This document shows positions 23,571-35,662 of a stretch of 64,000 bases of DNA, one piece after another; within the stretch, counting starts at the first letter, position 1; each line of letters opens with the position of its first letter. Under the pieces are notes generated by a model, which was not told the origin of the DNA, searched no databases, and saw only the letters and a list, made by a program, of their open reading frames with translations. Source of the stretch: Silene conica. Lineage: Eukaryota; Streptophyta; Magnoliopsida; Caryophyllales; Caryophyllaceae. The DNA is taken from assembly GCA_029255685.2 (NCBI GenBank), contig CM055313.2, positions 76,176,641 through 76,240,640 on the forward strand. The letters are read 5' to 3'. The translations under genes and the position numbers were made by a program.

Positions 23571-24482
23571 TCTCTACTACTCATCTCTCTTTCCGCAAAA
23601 TCAAGCTTCGTAACAATCGTTTCAATGGCCTCCAGAAACATCGTCACCATGTCAAGGGGAATGGTGTCCAGATCTGATGACGAAAGCTCGGCTCGTCTCG
23701 CTGCATCGTCTGGCAGATCTCCTATTGGTATCTCCACAAGGAGCAGAGCCAGATCAATCATCCTCCGCACTGCTGCAGCAGGACTTCGTGTAACAACCCG
23801 GATTATACCATAAAGGAAAAACATAATATAAATGAATATCAGAGTGTAACTCAATGACAACTGGGTTAAGGTGGCGGAAACACCTTACCCAAATCCGGAT
23901 CGATACTCAAAACGAAAACCAAACTAATACATTATTCAAAGGTTCTTAAAAACTTAAAGCAAAGGTCCTAAACAATTTATTAAGCTCGCTTCGCACATTC
24001 CCCAAGCAAGCATCAACCAAACAGCGACCACCTGGACAACCTGAGAAGGGGGTCGACAATCAGTCGGGAGTAACTAGATGCTCTCCCAGTCATGTTTACA
24101 ACAAATGAATGTAACCAACAATCATTAACAAATGAAATGCAAAACCAGTAAACATGCGAGATAATTTACACTCATGAAAATCCAATCAAACTTACCATCA
24201 TTTGAAGCCAAAATACGGCAATCATGTGAGGATATAAACATGACATGACATGAAAGCAAACTTATCATACCATGATATTCTCAACACCAGACAAATGAAA
24301 CCAACGAACCTAGACCATCTGCGACCACTAGACCATGAACACTTACAACTCAAGTAACTCATGACTCATAGTAACGTAAGGCACAATGCTAGCAATAAAG
24401 CATAGCGGATATGGTGATACACGATCCACAGCAACAGAAGGCACAAAGCTATCATCAAAGCATAGCGAATAGAGCGAACGCC

Positions 24483-24721
24483 GTTAGAGCGTATAACGCA
24501 CTGCCTCTAACTGCTAGAGCGTATAACGCACTGCCTCTAGCTGATGGAGCGTATAACGCACTGCCTCCATCGGTGTGGAGCGTATAACGCACTGCCTCCA
24601 AGGTACTATGTATAGCGTATAACCACTGCCTATATGTCTAAGACCTGGCCAGACTCTCGGTGCAATAACTGTACACCGAACGACACTCGGGGAACAGAGC
24701 GTATAACGCACTGCCTCTGTT
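24483..24721. repeat. Six stem-loops with conserved loop CGTATAACGCACTGC and varying stems
   Basis: Stem pairs around the same 15-nt loop: GTTAGAG/CTCTAAC (24483, 24505), GCTAGAG/CTCTAGC (24513, 24535), GATGGAG/CTCCATC (24543, 24565), TGGAG/CTCCA (24576, 24596), TATAG/CTATA (24611, 24630; loop one base shorter) and AACAGAG/CTCTGTT (24693, 24715). The first three are exactly 30 bp apart. Between units five and six lies a further hairpin, TCGGTG/CACCGA. Confidence 0.85.
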
Positions 24722-25004
24722 ACCCCCCCGAACATAGACCATACACCAGACCCCGAAGGGATTGCTCTGTTCATTCCGATAGTATACAAACGATACTACC
24801 GTCATCTATTCAAACCAGCAGACAACAATGCACAGTATAACTGACTGTACTAACATGCATGAATAACATCACGACTCAACTCAGTAGAACATCATAACAG
24901 ACTGTCCTAATGTCAAATGCATAGAAGTATCCAACGACATATGCAAACACAATATTATACAATCACTGAACACAACTCAACATGTGAATCAGGTATAAAC
25001 AACC

Positions 25005-25294
25005 AAAGTTATAGTAACTTTAACTATAACATAAGTAATGGATGCGAGGTTATACCAACCTCGACTATAACTTTCACATATGGCTTGAGGTTATAGTAAC
25101 CTTAGCTAAACCTTGACACGAAAACTAAAGTTATACTAGCACTAACCATAACCTTGAGTCATACCTCAGGTTTGCATTAGTCTCAGCTATAACTTTAACT
25201 CGTAGTTCAAAGTTATATTAGCTTCAGCTATAACTTGAGTCGTACTCAAGGTTGTTCTAGTTCAGCTATAACCTTGGATCATATTTCCAAGGTT
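25005..25294. repeat. AT-rich hairpin series with loops ATAGT/ATACC and TCRTA
   Basis: Seven hairpins, most next to a CTATA word: AAAGTT/AACTTT (25005), CGAGGTT/AACCTCG (25045, 25057), AGGTT/AACCT (25088), ACCTTGAG-type with a bulge (25151), AACTTTAAC with a one-base bulge (25191), AACTTGAG with a bulge (25232) and AACCTTGGA/TCCAAGGTT (25270, 25286). A weak eighth follows near 25312. Stems are related but differ, and the changes are matched in both arms. Confidence 0.7.
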
Positions 25295-28200
25295 ACACAT
25301 ACTTCACTATAACCTTGAGTAACACTCTTGGCCGTTCGCCATGCCGCCATCTAGGGTTTCCTCGCGAACCCTAGTTGCGCACACGATACCCATAACGACT
25401 TATCGATACATTAATCCACAATTACGATAATAACACATACATAAATATATGGAGCACAAATAAATCATGACAATAAATAATCAAACATGTACTAATCGTA
25501 CAAACAATCATTAAATCATATTAATTACATCAATTGGCATAAACACAATTAAAAGAGAAACACCTAGTTACCTATTTGGCAATTAATGAAAACCTCCATA
25601 AAGAATACGACCAACAAAGCCTTGTCTCCAACACGTGTCAATAACCCCAAAAATGAACTTTAACGAAAGCGGAAATCCAAATACTTGATATAGAAATTGT
25701 ACGAAACAATAACTCTTTCGAAAACGCCAAAAGGAAAAGAGATTTCCTTCTTTACTCACAAAACAAGAGACCCAAAACGTAGGTCTAAAGGTCCATACAA
25801 ATAATTCCCAATAAAATATTTTGAATATAATATATTGTAGAGGTAAGAGCAAGGATTGTGAAAATATAATTTATGTATGAATTTGGAAGAATGAAAGATA
25901 TTCAACAATGAAGTCAATAGGAGAAAAAGAGAAAATAGACGAGAAAGAGGGAGAAAGTGGCGCGGCACTTTCACGTGAAAATAAAAGGTTTGACCTAGTT
26001 GCTTGCTAGGTTAAATCTATTTATAAGGAGATTAACTAATGGGCTTTTGGTCCATTAGCTCATACAATGGATTATCTGATTACAAATTAGATTGGACCAT
26101 ATTAAAACGTAAAGAGAACTGGAAATAGAAAAGTAAATATTAAATTAAAATAATTAAATATTGCACGGACGTTTTAACCCATCCAAAAGTAGATCAAAAC
26201 GAGGAAATAATTAAATAGAGAACGGAAGCTATAAATATATATTTCCAAAACCCATTAATAAACTTCGCAATAATTAATTAAATAAAATACTTTTATAATA
26301 AAATATTATTATAAAATACGGGCTGTTACACTTCGTTCTACACGGGTACCCACAAGGCCTCGCTCATCCAAGGTCACTACCAATGCCGTCAAGAAGTCAT
26401 ATATATGACGTTGGCGAACCTAGGCCATATGAACATCCTGTGGTCGACTCTTTTTCGCACGTTCGAATCGATGCGCCTCAATCTGTTTCATCGTCATTTC
26501 GAGAGATGATGCGTGATGCGTTTAAGAAAACGACTATCCACGATGGCCCGATGTTCGAGCTATTCACCGAAAACGGCAGTCACAGTAGCACTGGTTATTC
26601 TCCGTCGTCGCCACGACAGATTAATCAGGAAATGTCGAGCCAACAGTCGTGTTCCATGATTGCGCCCTTCATGGTCGTCGAGGGCGGCAACGTGGAGGAA
26701 CAACTCAATAAAATGAAAACCATTCTCGACGAGCTCAAGAAAGAAAACGAAAAGAAAACCAAACAGATTTCCGCCTTGACGAGAAAATTGGAAAAAAGAT
26801 CAACGCCCTCGTCTCAAAATGGTAATAGTGATAATGCTAGCAACGAGGATGCCGATCGCGACAATAGTAAGTCTTTTACTGCTAAAGACGTCCAAAAGAT
26901 GATTGCGGAGGATTTTAAGAATCAGTTCAAAGGAAACCTTCACTCCGTCGGCAATCATCGTTACGTCAAGCCTTATAGCAAAAGGATCGATTATTTGAGG
27001 ATGCCAGCCGGCTACCAACCACCAAAATTTCAACAGTTTGATCGAAAAGGCAATCCTAAACAACATATCGCCCATTTCATTGAAACTTGCAACACCGCCG
27101 GCTCTGATGGCGATCTTCTCGTCAAGCAATTTGTTCGATCTCTGAAGGGGACTGCTTTTGATTGGTATACGGACCTAAGCGCCGAATCAATCAATAGTTG
27201 GGATGAGATGGAGAAAGAATTCCTCAATCGCTTCTCGGTACCAGACGTGTGGTGAGCATATAAGAACTCACTAACACGAATCAATGGAAGGACGAACCCG
27301 TCATTGACTACATCGGTAGGTGGCGCGCTTTAAGCCTCGAGTGTAAAGATCGTCTGACGGAGACTTCTGCTGTGGAAATATGCATCCAAGGAATGAATTT
27401 GGATCTTGTCTATATCCTCCAAGGCATCAAGCCAAGAACATTCCAGGACTTAGTCACTCAAGCTCACGACATGGAGATTACCATCGCTAGCCATGGAGGA
27501 CGACTTTTCACCCACTCGGAAACAAACAGAGATAGTAAAGAGTTCAAGAAAAATGACGAAGGGTATAGTGGCACTTCAAGGGAGGTTATGACGATTTCTA
27601 CTTCCAGTCCGGTGAAAATCTCGGGTCGACCTAAAACAGACAAGAAGGGGGCAACCTATTCAAAGGATACACGAAAGTCGCGCCCAACTTTGAAAGAGCT
27701 CGAGAAGAAGACGTATCCTTTTCCGGATTCCGATCTAGCCGGTAAGTTGGATGATCTCTTGGAGAAGAAGGTACCGAGCTTCCCGAGTCTAAACGACCAA
27801 GTGAAGCCGGGCGTACGACCGATCCGAATTATTGTCGATATCATAGGATCGTAAGTCATCCGTTGGAGAAGTGCATAACCTTTAAAGAGAAAATAATGCA
27901 GTTAGCCGAGGATGGAAAAATTCTCTTGGATCTCGAAGATGCTGCTGAATCCAATTACGTCGTAGCATAGGTAAACGACAAAGGTGTTAAGTCATACCCT
28001 ATTTTTGCAGCTAAAGAATATGTGCAAATAATTCAGTTTGGAACTCTTGAGCCAGGGATTGTCATCTTGCCAAAAGACTCTAGGTCCGTCGTATCACCAA
28101 CTTCTGACACTCAGTTGCTGGAGGATAACATCGACTACAAAGGGTGGACCCTTACGCCTATGCCTCGACGAAAGAAGAAAAACGGAGAGGTGTTAGTACC

Positions 28201-28678
28201 CCAAGTACCCAAACGTCGAAGATCAAGTCGTCGGAAAGAAAGACGATCTTCAAACAAGAAAGATGGAGGAATGGTCATGAATTATTCGCAAGATGCCGTA
28301 TCGTCTAAAACGTTCAAGACAAAGTCCCGACAAGTCGTAACGTTACAAGACTATTTTCCTAAGCGTTACCTTGAACAAGTTTCGGTGAACACCGTGTCTG
28401 CTGCTGTTGTTCATGAAAATCAAAGTGACGGCGAGAACACAGAAATGTTGTCGCAGAGGTCTGTTTTTGACAGGCTGGGTCAACCAACTTCTAGTACTCG
28501 CTCTTCCATGTTCGACAGGCTCGGAGAAAGGAAAGAGACCGCCCGAATGCAATTGACAACAAGTTCTCAACAACAAAGGTCAAACACATCAATATTCACT
28601 CGCATTGGAGTAATTGAGGAAAAGAAATCAGTCGTCAGTCGCATTGGCAGCTCTAATGTGCAGGAGAGGCATCAATGA

Positions 28679-31600
28679 AAGCAAAACAAGTCTTCAAAGA
28701 CAAAAGTTGTAATCGACCTCGGCGAAGATACCAAAAGTGTAATTCCCTCTCAAATGAAACGTCATCTTGAAGTGGACATAACCACGGGAAAGTCACTAAA
28801 AGTAAAAGGACGTACCGTCATATTAACAAATCCGCAAGAGGAGTCGAGTCAAAGGAAAACTGCTCCGGATTTTGTCCAAGAGTGTCAAGATTCCGATGAG
28901 ATAGAAGTTCGTAAAACTCCCAAAATTTCGAAGATGGTGTCCAAACGACGCTGGTGATTGAAAAGAAAACAACATAGGCATAAGTGTCATCGACTTCCAA
29001 GTCAAGAAAAAAAATTTCAAGAAACTCTCTCACGACTGGTCATCCGCTAAGTCAGATAAAGACATGGTGACGACAAAAAAAAAAAAAAAAAATTGTCTGC
29101 CAAGTTAGATAATGACAGGGCGATATTACAAGAAATATGGATAATCCCTACGATAAGTCAGGGTGCTTAATATTATCTTAAGTCAAGCCAAGTGTTCGTC
29201 ATCGACTTCCAAGTCAAAACAAAATAGATCGGAAATTCGGGACCTCGTCACGTTAAGACGTAAAAAGGGGGCACGTAACAAGGCCCCGATGGGGCAATAC
29301 TCCGGAGACCCATCATCACGCCTTGTAACACCAAAAAAAGGTTCACTTCCAAGTTCTTGACACGCTATTATGCGTAAGATGATGATTCTGCAACAAGCTC
29401 CTAAGCACGAGCCTAAACTGCAAAAAAAAAAGCTCTTTCCACAAACTCTCTTTAAGGAACTACGTTGGCTTGATCCTGCTTAGTATTATTACTTTGTAGG
29501 TACGTAGGCAGCTTGAGTAAAATCTATTTACTTAAGTGCGGCCAAACCCCCCAAATAAAATCAACTTTGTTTCGTTCGAACAACGTTGACTTGATATCGA
29601 AGGTGCATTTTTTATTTGTGCTTTATGGGTACATCGGCAGCTGAAGTAAACAGTTTCCTTTAGTGCAGCCATACCAAAAAAAAAACAAAAAAAAAAACCT
29701 TCACTCCTGGCCCATAAGAGTATAAACTATGTTTGGCAAAATAAAAATGAATATGCGAGATTGAGAAATAAAAAAAAAACTCAACTTGTTATTATTCATG
29801 TTTTAAAAAAAAATAACATGCACTTTCAAGTGTAAAAAAAAAATACAACAAATGACATCAAAGAGACACTGCAAATTCTTTAATGCTTTAAAGGCTTCAG
29901 AGAAGGTTTTCTCAACATGTTCAACTTCTAGGTATCTTAGTTTGCAGTCAACACACAGGCTTCCAAAGATGAACTCTTTTGAGTCAAAGTCTTAAAAAAT
30001 TGACGCTTGATCGAGTTTCTTTGACTGTATCCAGCGAGCCATCCGTAAACTTAGTGAGCAGCAAAGTAGACGTCATCATTGTCCGACGTTGCCGTACTAG
30101 AAATGTCATCCAGACCTCGATAAATGCTCGCAAGTACTGATATTGCCAAAGAGATCATTTGGTTGTTCGCCGGCAAAGGGGAAACCTTAAAAACGCTCGC
30201 TCGTATATGGCCTAGGTCACGAATGGGAAAAGCAAATGCGCAGAGCCAACAAAAGAGAAATGCTGCAAGCTACGTTTGTCGCCTTTCTGCCATTGGAATG
30301 CCAAAAATAAGAATGAAGTCATGAGTTGTCTCATCCCATTGCGAAGGTTCTCCGTCAAAAGAAAAGGCTTGTCGTAGAGTCGGAAAATGAGTCCAGTGAT
30401 CAAGCGGATATCCCAAAGACTGATCAAAACTTCTCATGCCGCTGTCAATAAAGAGTTAGTCCGGGGCACCAAAAATCACAGAATGACTAAACTAGCTCTT
30501 GATTACGCCGATAAACGAAAAGTGACGCATAAACTGCTTCATAAATATGGACGGATCTCAGACTCTTGCAACACTCGCAAAGAATGTCTTCCAACCACTC
30601 GCAGTAGCGCGGAATATAATGAAATTCATATCCAAACTGAAAATTGACGTTTCATTGTACTTCGCCCTTGGACTATGAAGAGTGTAACAATTTTGAGAAG
30701 GACGGCGTAGCAACACTTTCTCGATGTTGTGACGAAAGGAGAACTAACAGAGGTTTTTCGAGATTTTCCCACCATCAATCCAAATTGGGTGGATATGTCA
30801 GCGGCAACCATGACTCTGCAAAAGAACCCGTCATAGAAGGAAAGATGGTGTGATTAACTTCATTAGTCGCTTCGTCGTCAACGTCGTCAACAGTCGCTAA
30901 ATACTTTCTGCCAGTCGTATGAGATACGCTCGTCTTGAAATGTACCATGTTATCTCCTACAAAACCAAAAAAACAAAAAAAAAAAAACAAATTGATTTCA
31001 AAAAAAAGTGGGGGACATTCATGTGGTTGTGAACCACGTACTCCTTCCTTTTATTTAAAAAAAAAACAAAAGAAACAAACAAAACAAAACAAATTAATTG
31101 GAATTTTTTGGTGAATTGGTGTTTTTGACGAAAATAATTGGGTTATTGGGGTTGGTTTGAAAATAATTTGGGTTATGGTGTCCACGTGGACACTTTTTGG
31201 ATTTTTTGCAGATATTAGGCAAAGCCGCTGAGGTCTTCAGCGGCTTTACCCAGTTGTTATTTTTTTTTTTTGTTTCAACTTTTCCAGGGGCATTGAGTCT
31301 GGAAAGAATGTTGGAGAAGAAGGAAAGCCGCTGAGGTTGTCAGCGGCTTCCTTGAGTTTCAAATTTTATTATTGTTTCAACTTTGCAGAGGCTTTGTGTC
31401 TGGGAAGAATGTTGGAGAAGAAGGAAAGCCGCTGAGGTTGTCAGCGGCTTTGTTGAGTGCGGAATCAGAACAAAGAAATCACAAAAAAAAATCAATCAAG
31501 TTGCCATCCTTAAACTAATTTTTCACCGGTAAACCAATTAAACCCCAAATTCAATCTGCCATTTTTGTTTTCCAATCGATTTTGGCATGCCGGAGTTCAT

Positions 31601-32333
31601 CACATCCTGCTCGCCTAGAACAGCCGTCGGAGACGTCCAGAACTCGTTTACTTACTGCATAAAAAAAATATGAATTGGTAAGTGAATCAAAATATTTTAC
31701 TCACCGATAAACGCAAAAGCTTCGACTCCGAGCGGTATGGAGAAAGACTTATTCAGCTTGTCTCAAAACTTGATGAAAATGCCAAGTGAGGAAATATCGC
31801 CGTCACGGGATTCGGTCTCGCGTCGTCGGCACCGGATGCAAACGGGAAGCTCTTGCGTTGTCAATGGTGAACAATTATAAAGCCTCCCTTTTTCTTTTAT
31901 ACTCACACAATAAGACGGAGTTATGGAAACGAAATATTATCCGGGCGATAATATGGAAATTCATGATAAAAGAGAATAAGGAGAAGAGCTTAGCAGAAGG
32001 TAATTTTTCTAAACGAAAAAGGAAATAAGATCAATCAAGTATAAGGGATAGTATGCTAAAGAAATTTCGAAATATTCCCTAGCATTCTTTCTTTTTGAGT
32101 TTGGATTATTGAAATCATACCCAAGCCGTGTATGCTGAAAAAATTTGGAATATAATAATCAAATACTCCGAGCTAAAGATCACCGCACTAACAAACCAAT
32201 TCCTTATTTCGATGGCGTAAAATGAACCAATTCGCTCAAATTTGGACGGAATTGTAGCTGTCGCGATTCGTAAGTCGAGACCTGATCAGGTATTACCTAA
32301 GTCACGTACATGACCAAGTCTTGGGGCGCAATT
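28679..32333 (+). other. Non-coding 3' internal region of the Tat-like element
   Basis: No pol domain. Contains gag-tail remnants, a diverged tandem repeat of roughly 125 bp (29460-29690, around the words 'ggcagctt' and 'gcagctgaagtaaac'), several poly(A) tracts, and the hairpin group at 31178-31451. The end just before the 3' LTR (GGGGCGCAATT) is a plausible polypurine tract. ORFs here are short and not recognisable. Confidence 0.55.
31178..31451. repeat. 16-bp palindrome plus three AAGCCGCTGA hairpins at about 100-bp period
   Basis: A perfect palindrome GTGTCCACGTGGACAC (31178-31193) is followed by three hairpins with arms (A)AAGCCGCTGA and TCAGCGGCTT(T) and a 5-nt loop (GGTCT, GGTTG, GGTTG). 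They lie at 31221-31247, 31325-31349 and 31425-31451. The last two are part of a 101-bp tandem repeat. Confidence 0.85.
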
Positions 32334-32740
32334 TGCAGCCACGTAAATTTTGTACAAGTGTCACGTCGGAAGTCAAAGTTCAAATGTTACTCGTCAAAGG
32401 AAATGTAAACTAATGAAATTGACTTTTAATTAAAACTAGTCCAATTTGATTAGGGAAAACTACTCTTCAATCCGACACCAAGCATTCATCTTCGTCAATT
32501 GAAGAAAAGCAAGTCAAGTCAACTATTGAAGAAAAGCAAGTCAAGAAGTCAAGTTAACTAAGGAGAATCAAGTCTTCAAATCAAGACCCTCCTTTTCATT
32601 TACATTTGCGGAAATTGAATCAGGAGAATACCTAGAAGATTGTGTCCTAAATCTTTTTGAATTAATAAAATTATTATTTTGTTACATTTGTTTGCGTTTT
32701 ATCTATTTGATTACAGATTTAACGCAAATTTGTTGTTACA
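32334..32740 (+). repeat. 3' LTR of the Tat-like element (407 bp, internally deleted)
   Basis: Starts TGCAGCCACGTAAATTTTG and ends TTGTTGTTACA. It lacks about 240 bp of the middle of the 5' LTR, and has no SINE. Confidence 0.8.
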
Positions 32741-32870
32741 GGGTATTACAAAACTAGACCAAGATATCCGATTTACGATATATATACTTAATAATTAAAA
32801 TCTCCAATAATCACTATAAAAATAATTTTCAATGAAATAGGGAGTGTTGGATAATTTGGACTATATAAAG

Positions 32871-34694
32871 TACTCCCTCCATTTTTATCCATTTGATACA
32901 TAAGGTTTTTGCACAAGAATTAAGGCAATATTAAACAAGTATAAAAAGTACACCAAGTTGTAAGAAAAACAGCTTTATTAGGGGCTTTATCTAGGCTGTT
33001 AAGTAGTTAATCAACCTTGATTAAAAAGTGTCCAGATTTACTATTCAACTAATTAAAATATTTTCCCACCATTTTTCAACTATTCAAAAACACCCATTAA
33101 CCACTACATTTGTCACCTTATTTCCCTCCTAAAAACATCTTTTCCTATAGTTGTCCACCATACAATACATCTTCCCAGCCACTTTATAAACCACAATCCA
33201 TTTCAGAAATTACATTGTCCTCATAAATTACAGATTTCATTTTAGAAATTACATTCTCCAAAAACACCACATATCAGTTCAGAAATTACATTGGCCAGAA
33301 ATTACAGTCTATAAAAACAGAAACTAAGATAAGCTTCAAATGCGTGACGGAGCTGAAACGACAGGAAATTGCAATGTTCTTTCTAAGTAAGTCGAAGAAT
33401 GGGCAGCTAACTCGCGGAATGTTGAAGGAAGCGGTGGAAACGTTTGGTCTAAACCGACAAGTAATAGGCAGAATCTGGAAATTAACAAAGAAACCCATAA
33501 ATATTGGTGAAGGGTTAGATGTTAAAAGCGGTCAAATCGGAAACACAAACAAAAAACGTGTGCTACCTGATCTCGAGTTTATTAAATCGCTTGAATGGGA
33601 AAAGCGCGATACGATGGAAAGAGTGGCAGAGAATACCGGAGTTTCAGTGGGCACGGTTCACAAATGGGTAACTCAAGGGTTAATCAAGCCCCATTCAAGC
33701 CCATTACATCCTCAACTCAAAGACGCGACGAAAGTAAAACGACTGAAGCACGCACTGATGTACTTACAAGTGGAACAAGCTATTCAAGATTTTCTGGATC
33801 TAAATGCAATTTCAGAAACAAAAATCAAGTTTGCAGAGATGAGTAATGTCATCCACATGGATCAAAAATGGTTTTTCATCCAATACGACGGTCATAAGTT
33901 TTACGTAGTCGATGGGGAAGAGTTACCATATAGAAGCTGTCAGTCGAAGAGGTACATTTCAAAGGTAACGTTCATGTGCGCAGTGAGCATGCCAGTATAC
34001 TCGGAAGATGGGGAACTGTTATTCGACGGTAAAATAGGCATGTTCCCCTTTACAAGGGAGGTACCAGCAGCAAGATCAAGTATAAACAGACCAAGGGGAA
34101 CTTTGGAAACCAAAGCTATTGAATCAATAACAAGACAAGTAACTAAGGAATGCATCATTCAGCAAGTTATTCCAGCCATCAAAACCAAATGGCCAGAAGG
34201 TGTAAGCAAACATATCTTAATTCAACAGGATAACGCTAGACCACATATCAAGAATGACGACCCAGAATTTATGGCAGTGGCTAACACAGATGGGTTCAAT
34301 ATAGAGTTGATATTTCAACCCCCCAAACTCACCAGATTTGAACTGCAACGACCTAGGCTATTTCAGGGCATTGCAATCATTACAATCAAGGAAAGCAGCA
34401 AAGTCAGTGGACGAGCTAGTCAACAGTGTGATGCAAGCCTTCATTGATTATAGTTCAACAAAATTAAACAACATCTTCTTGACACTACAATCAATTATGG
34501 TTGAGATTATGAAAGCCAAGGGTCACAATGATTTTGCCATACCACACATGAAGAAGGGTCATCTAGCTCATTTAGGAATATTACCGAGGAACTTGGATGT
34601 AAGTGAAGTGCTAGTTAGGGAATGTATTGAGTATTTACAAGGTCTTGGTGAAACAGAAGGTTTAGAATATCTAATGGGGGAATTAGGTTACTAG
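32871..34694 (+). mobile_element. Mariner-like (DD39D) element, left end and transposase; right end not found
   Basis: The left terminus TACTCCCTCCATTTTTATCC is of the plant mariner/Stowaway type. The transposase follows about 0.5 kb inside. I could not find a matching inverted terminus (GGAGGGAGTA-like) between 34694 and the LTR fragment at 37372, so the right end is lost or diverged, and the boundary given is only the end of coding. Confidence 0.7.
33344..34694 (+). pseudogene. Plant mariner-like transposase, one frameshift
   Basis: The N-terminal half has helix-turn-helix segments (NRQVIGRIWKLTKK; GVSVGTVHKWV). The catalytic part shows HMDQKWFF (first Asp) and QQDNARPH (second Asp). After a frameshift at a run of six C (34319-34324) the second frame gives PDLNCNDLGYF, whose last Asp lies 39 residues after the second, matching the DD39D plant mariner class. 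The second block runs to the stop at 34694. The 5' start is uncertain: frame entry is at a GTG (33344), with the first in-frame ATG at 33374. As it stands the product would lack the third catalytic residue. The family binds terminal repeats and cuts and pastes at TA. Confidence 0.88.
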
Positions 34695-35446
34695 GGTAGC
34701 AGGAAGATATTGGCATACAAACTTGTTTTTGCACAATTTGTTTAGGGTGTAAACATGTCTACAAAAGATATGTTTAACTTGTAATCAGATTATGAATGTA
34801 ATGCTACTGTTTTACTTAAGTTTCAACAATTTCATCTGAATTTCTGAGTAAACTAAATCATAGCATATCATACAGCAAGCAAGAATACAATTCTAAATCC
34901 AATGACATTAACTCTCAGGCCTAATTTGGCCTCATCATCGAGTTATGTTAAATAGAAGTGCCTCCTACACACACACACAATGATACTGGTAGACACTATG
35001 TTCAAAGAGTAAACAAACATCTCTCAAACAAACAAATGTTGTTTTCACTGAGACCCCAAACATAATGTGGACTTACATGTATGTAACTCAAATGAACATG
35101 CGCACACACCCAGTCATTGGTAGACCATGTGGTGGCACAACTATTTAAACTACATGGCCAGACCCCTAAGTATACCACTACTACTACTACTAGATATTGC
35201 TCTCACACCATTAAGGGCATTCATCATTGAGCTTTATCCATTTCCTTAAACCAGTAGCAGTGAATAAGCAACAGCAGACAGCATACAAGAGTGATGAGCA
35301 TACATGAGTGACTGAATAAGCATGAGCAATGTCTCAACAACAGTAGTAAATGGAAAATATTTTACACTTAAGAAGAATAAGCATAACAGTGAGGAGCATA
35401 CATGAGTGAGGATTAGTATAGGTAAACAAAAAGGCAACATTAGTTC
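34695..35446 (+). other. Non-coding stretch after the transposase
   Basis: Contains the presumed transposase 3' UTR, a short CA run (34967-34979) and a CTA run (35179-35194). No gene seen. Confidence 0.5.
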
Positions 35447-35625
35447 AGAATAAGTAACAAAGAGGTACCTTCAGATTCATATAGGTTAATAAAGAGGCAA
35501 CATCAGTTCAGAATAAGTAACAAATAGGTAATATTAGATTCATATAGGTTAAAAAAGAGGCAATATCAGATCAGAAGAAGTAACAAAGAGCCAATGTCAC
35601 ATTAGTATAGGTTAATAAAGAGGGA
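35447..35625 (+). repeat. Degenerate tandem repeat of about 63 bp, three copies
   Basis: Copies start near 'agaataagtaacaaa' (35447, about 35510, about 35573) and contain 'taggttaataaagaggcaa'. They share the AAAGAGGCAATATCAGA word with the 93-bp repeat that follows, so the two are probably related. Confidence 0.65.
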
Positions 35626-35662
35626 ACACGAGTAAGCAACATCAGACAGCATACAAGAGTAG

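Larger units (their letters stand above)
23789..26331 (-). mobile_element. Solo LTR B (2543 bp), Ty3/gypsy-type, with CTTCG target duplication
   Basis: Bounded by TGTAACAACCCGG and CGGGCTGTTACA, with a perfect 5-bp duplication CTTCG at 23784-23788 and 26332-26336. It interrupts the gag of the Tat-like element. Read on the minus strand it starts TGTAACAGCCCGTATTTTA, like solo LTR A, so the two belong to related LTR types, though most of their lengths do not look alike by eye. It carries two kinds of hairpin array (24483-24721 and 25005-25294). The ORFs inside are short and not protein-like. Confidence 0.85.
23625..28678 (+). pseudogene. Tat-type gag, split by solo LTR B and broken by frameshifts
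   Basis: The N-terminal part starts at ATG 23625 (MASRNIVTMSRGMVSRS) and is cut at 23788 by solo LTR B. It resumes after 26336, with the main block open at 26383-27255: a coiled-coil-like EEQLNKMKTILDELKKENEK segment, then the retrotransposon gag core around FDRKGNPKQHIAHF, RSLKGTAFDWYTDL and EKEFLNRF. A frameshift near 27250 leads to a second block, 27372-27854. A CxxH...HxxxKC-like motif lies near 27845-27880. A third block at 28022-28678 carries VTLQDYFPKRYLE and SVFDRLG repeats typical of Tat gag C-termini. No intact product is possible. Confidence 0.8.
22785..32740 (+). mobile_element. Non-autonomous Tat-like Ty3/gypsy element (gag remnants, no pol)
   Basis: The 5' LTR (22785-23547) and 3' LTR (32334-32740) are related. 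A primer site follows the 5' LTR, and gag-like coding blocks follow. No protease, RT, RNase H or integrase is visible anywhere between. The flanking 5-mers GGGTG (22780-22784) and GGGTA (32741-32745) would be a target duplication with one substitution. Nested inside are a SINE in the 5' LTR and a 2.5-kb solo LTR in gag. The gag layout and the VTLQDYFP and SVFDRLG motifs are those of Tat-clade elements. It has degraded by frameshifts and stops. Confidence 0.8.

Noticed and set aside
24514-24840. ORFs across the hairpin array of solo LTR B
   Set aside because: They translate the repeated loop sequence (RYTL repeats) and have no match in composition or context to a gene.
30124-30853. Short plus-strand ORFs in the Tat-like internal region as a pol remnant
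   Set aside because: No RT, RNase H, integrase or protease motif in any frame; the ORFs are under 90 codons and overlap others.
32741-32870. Possible MITE between the Tat-like element and the mariner end
   Set aside because: No inverted repeat or duplication could be found; it is short AT-rich flanking sequence.
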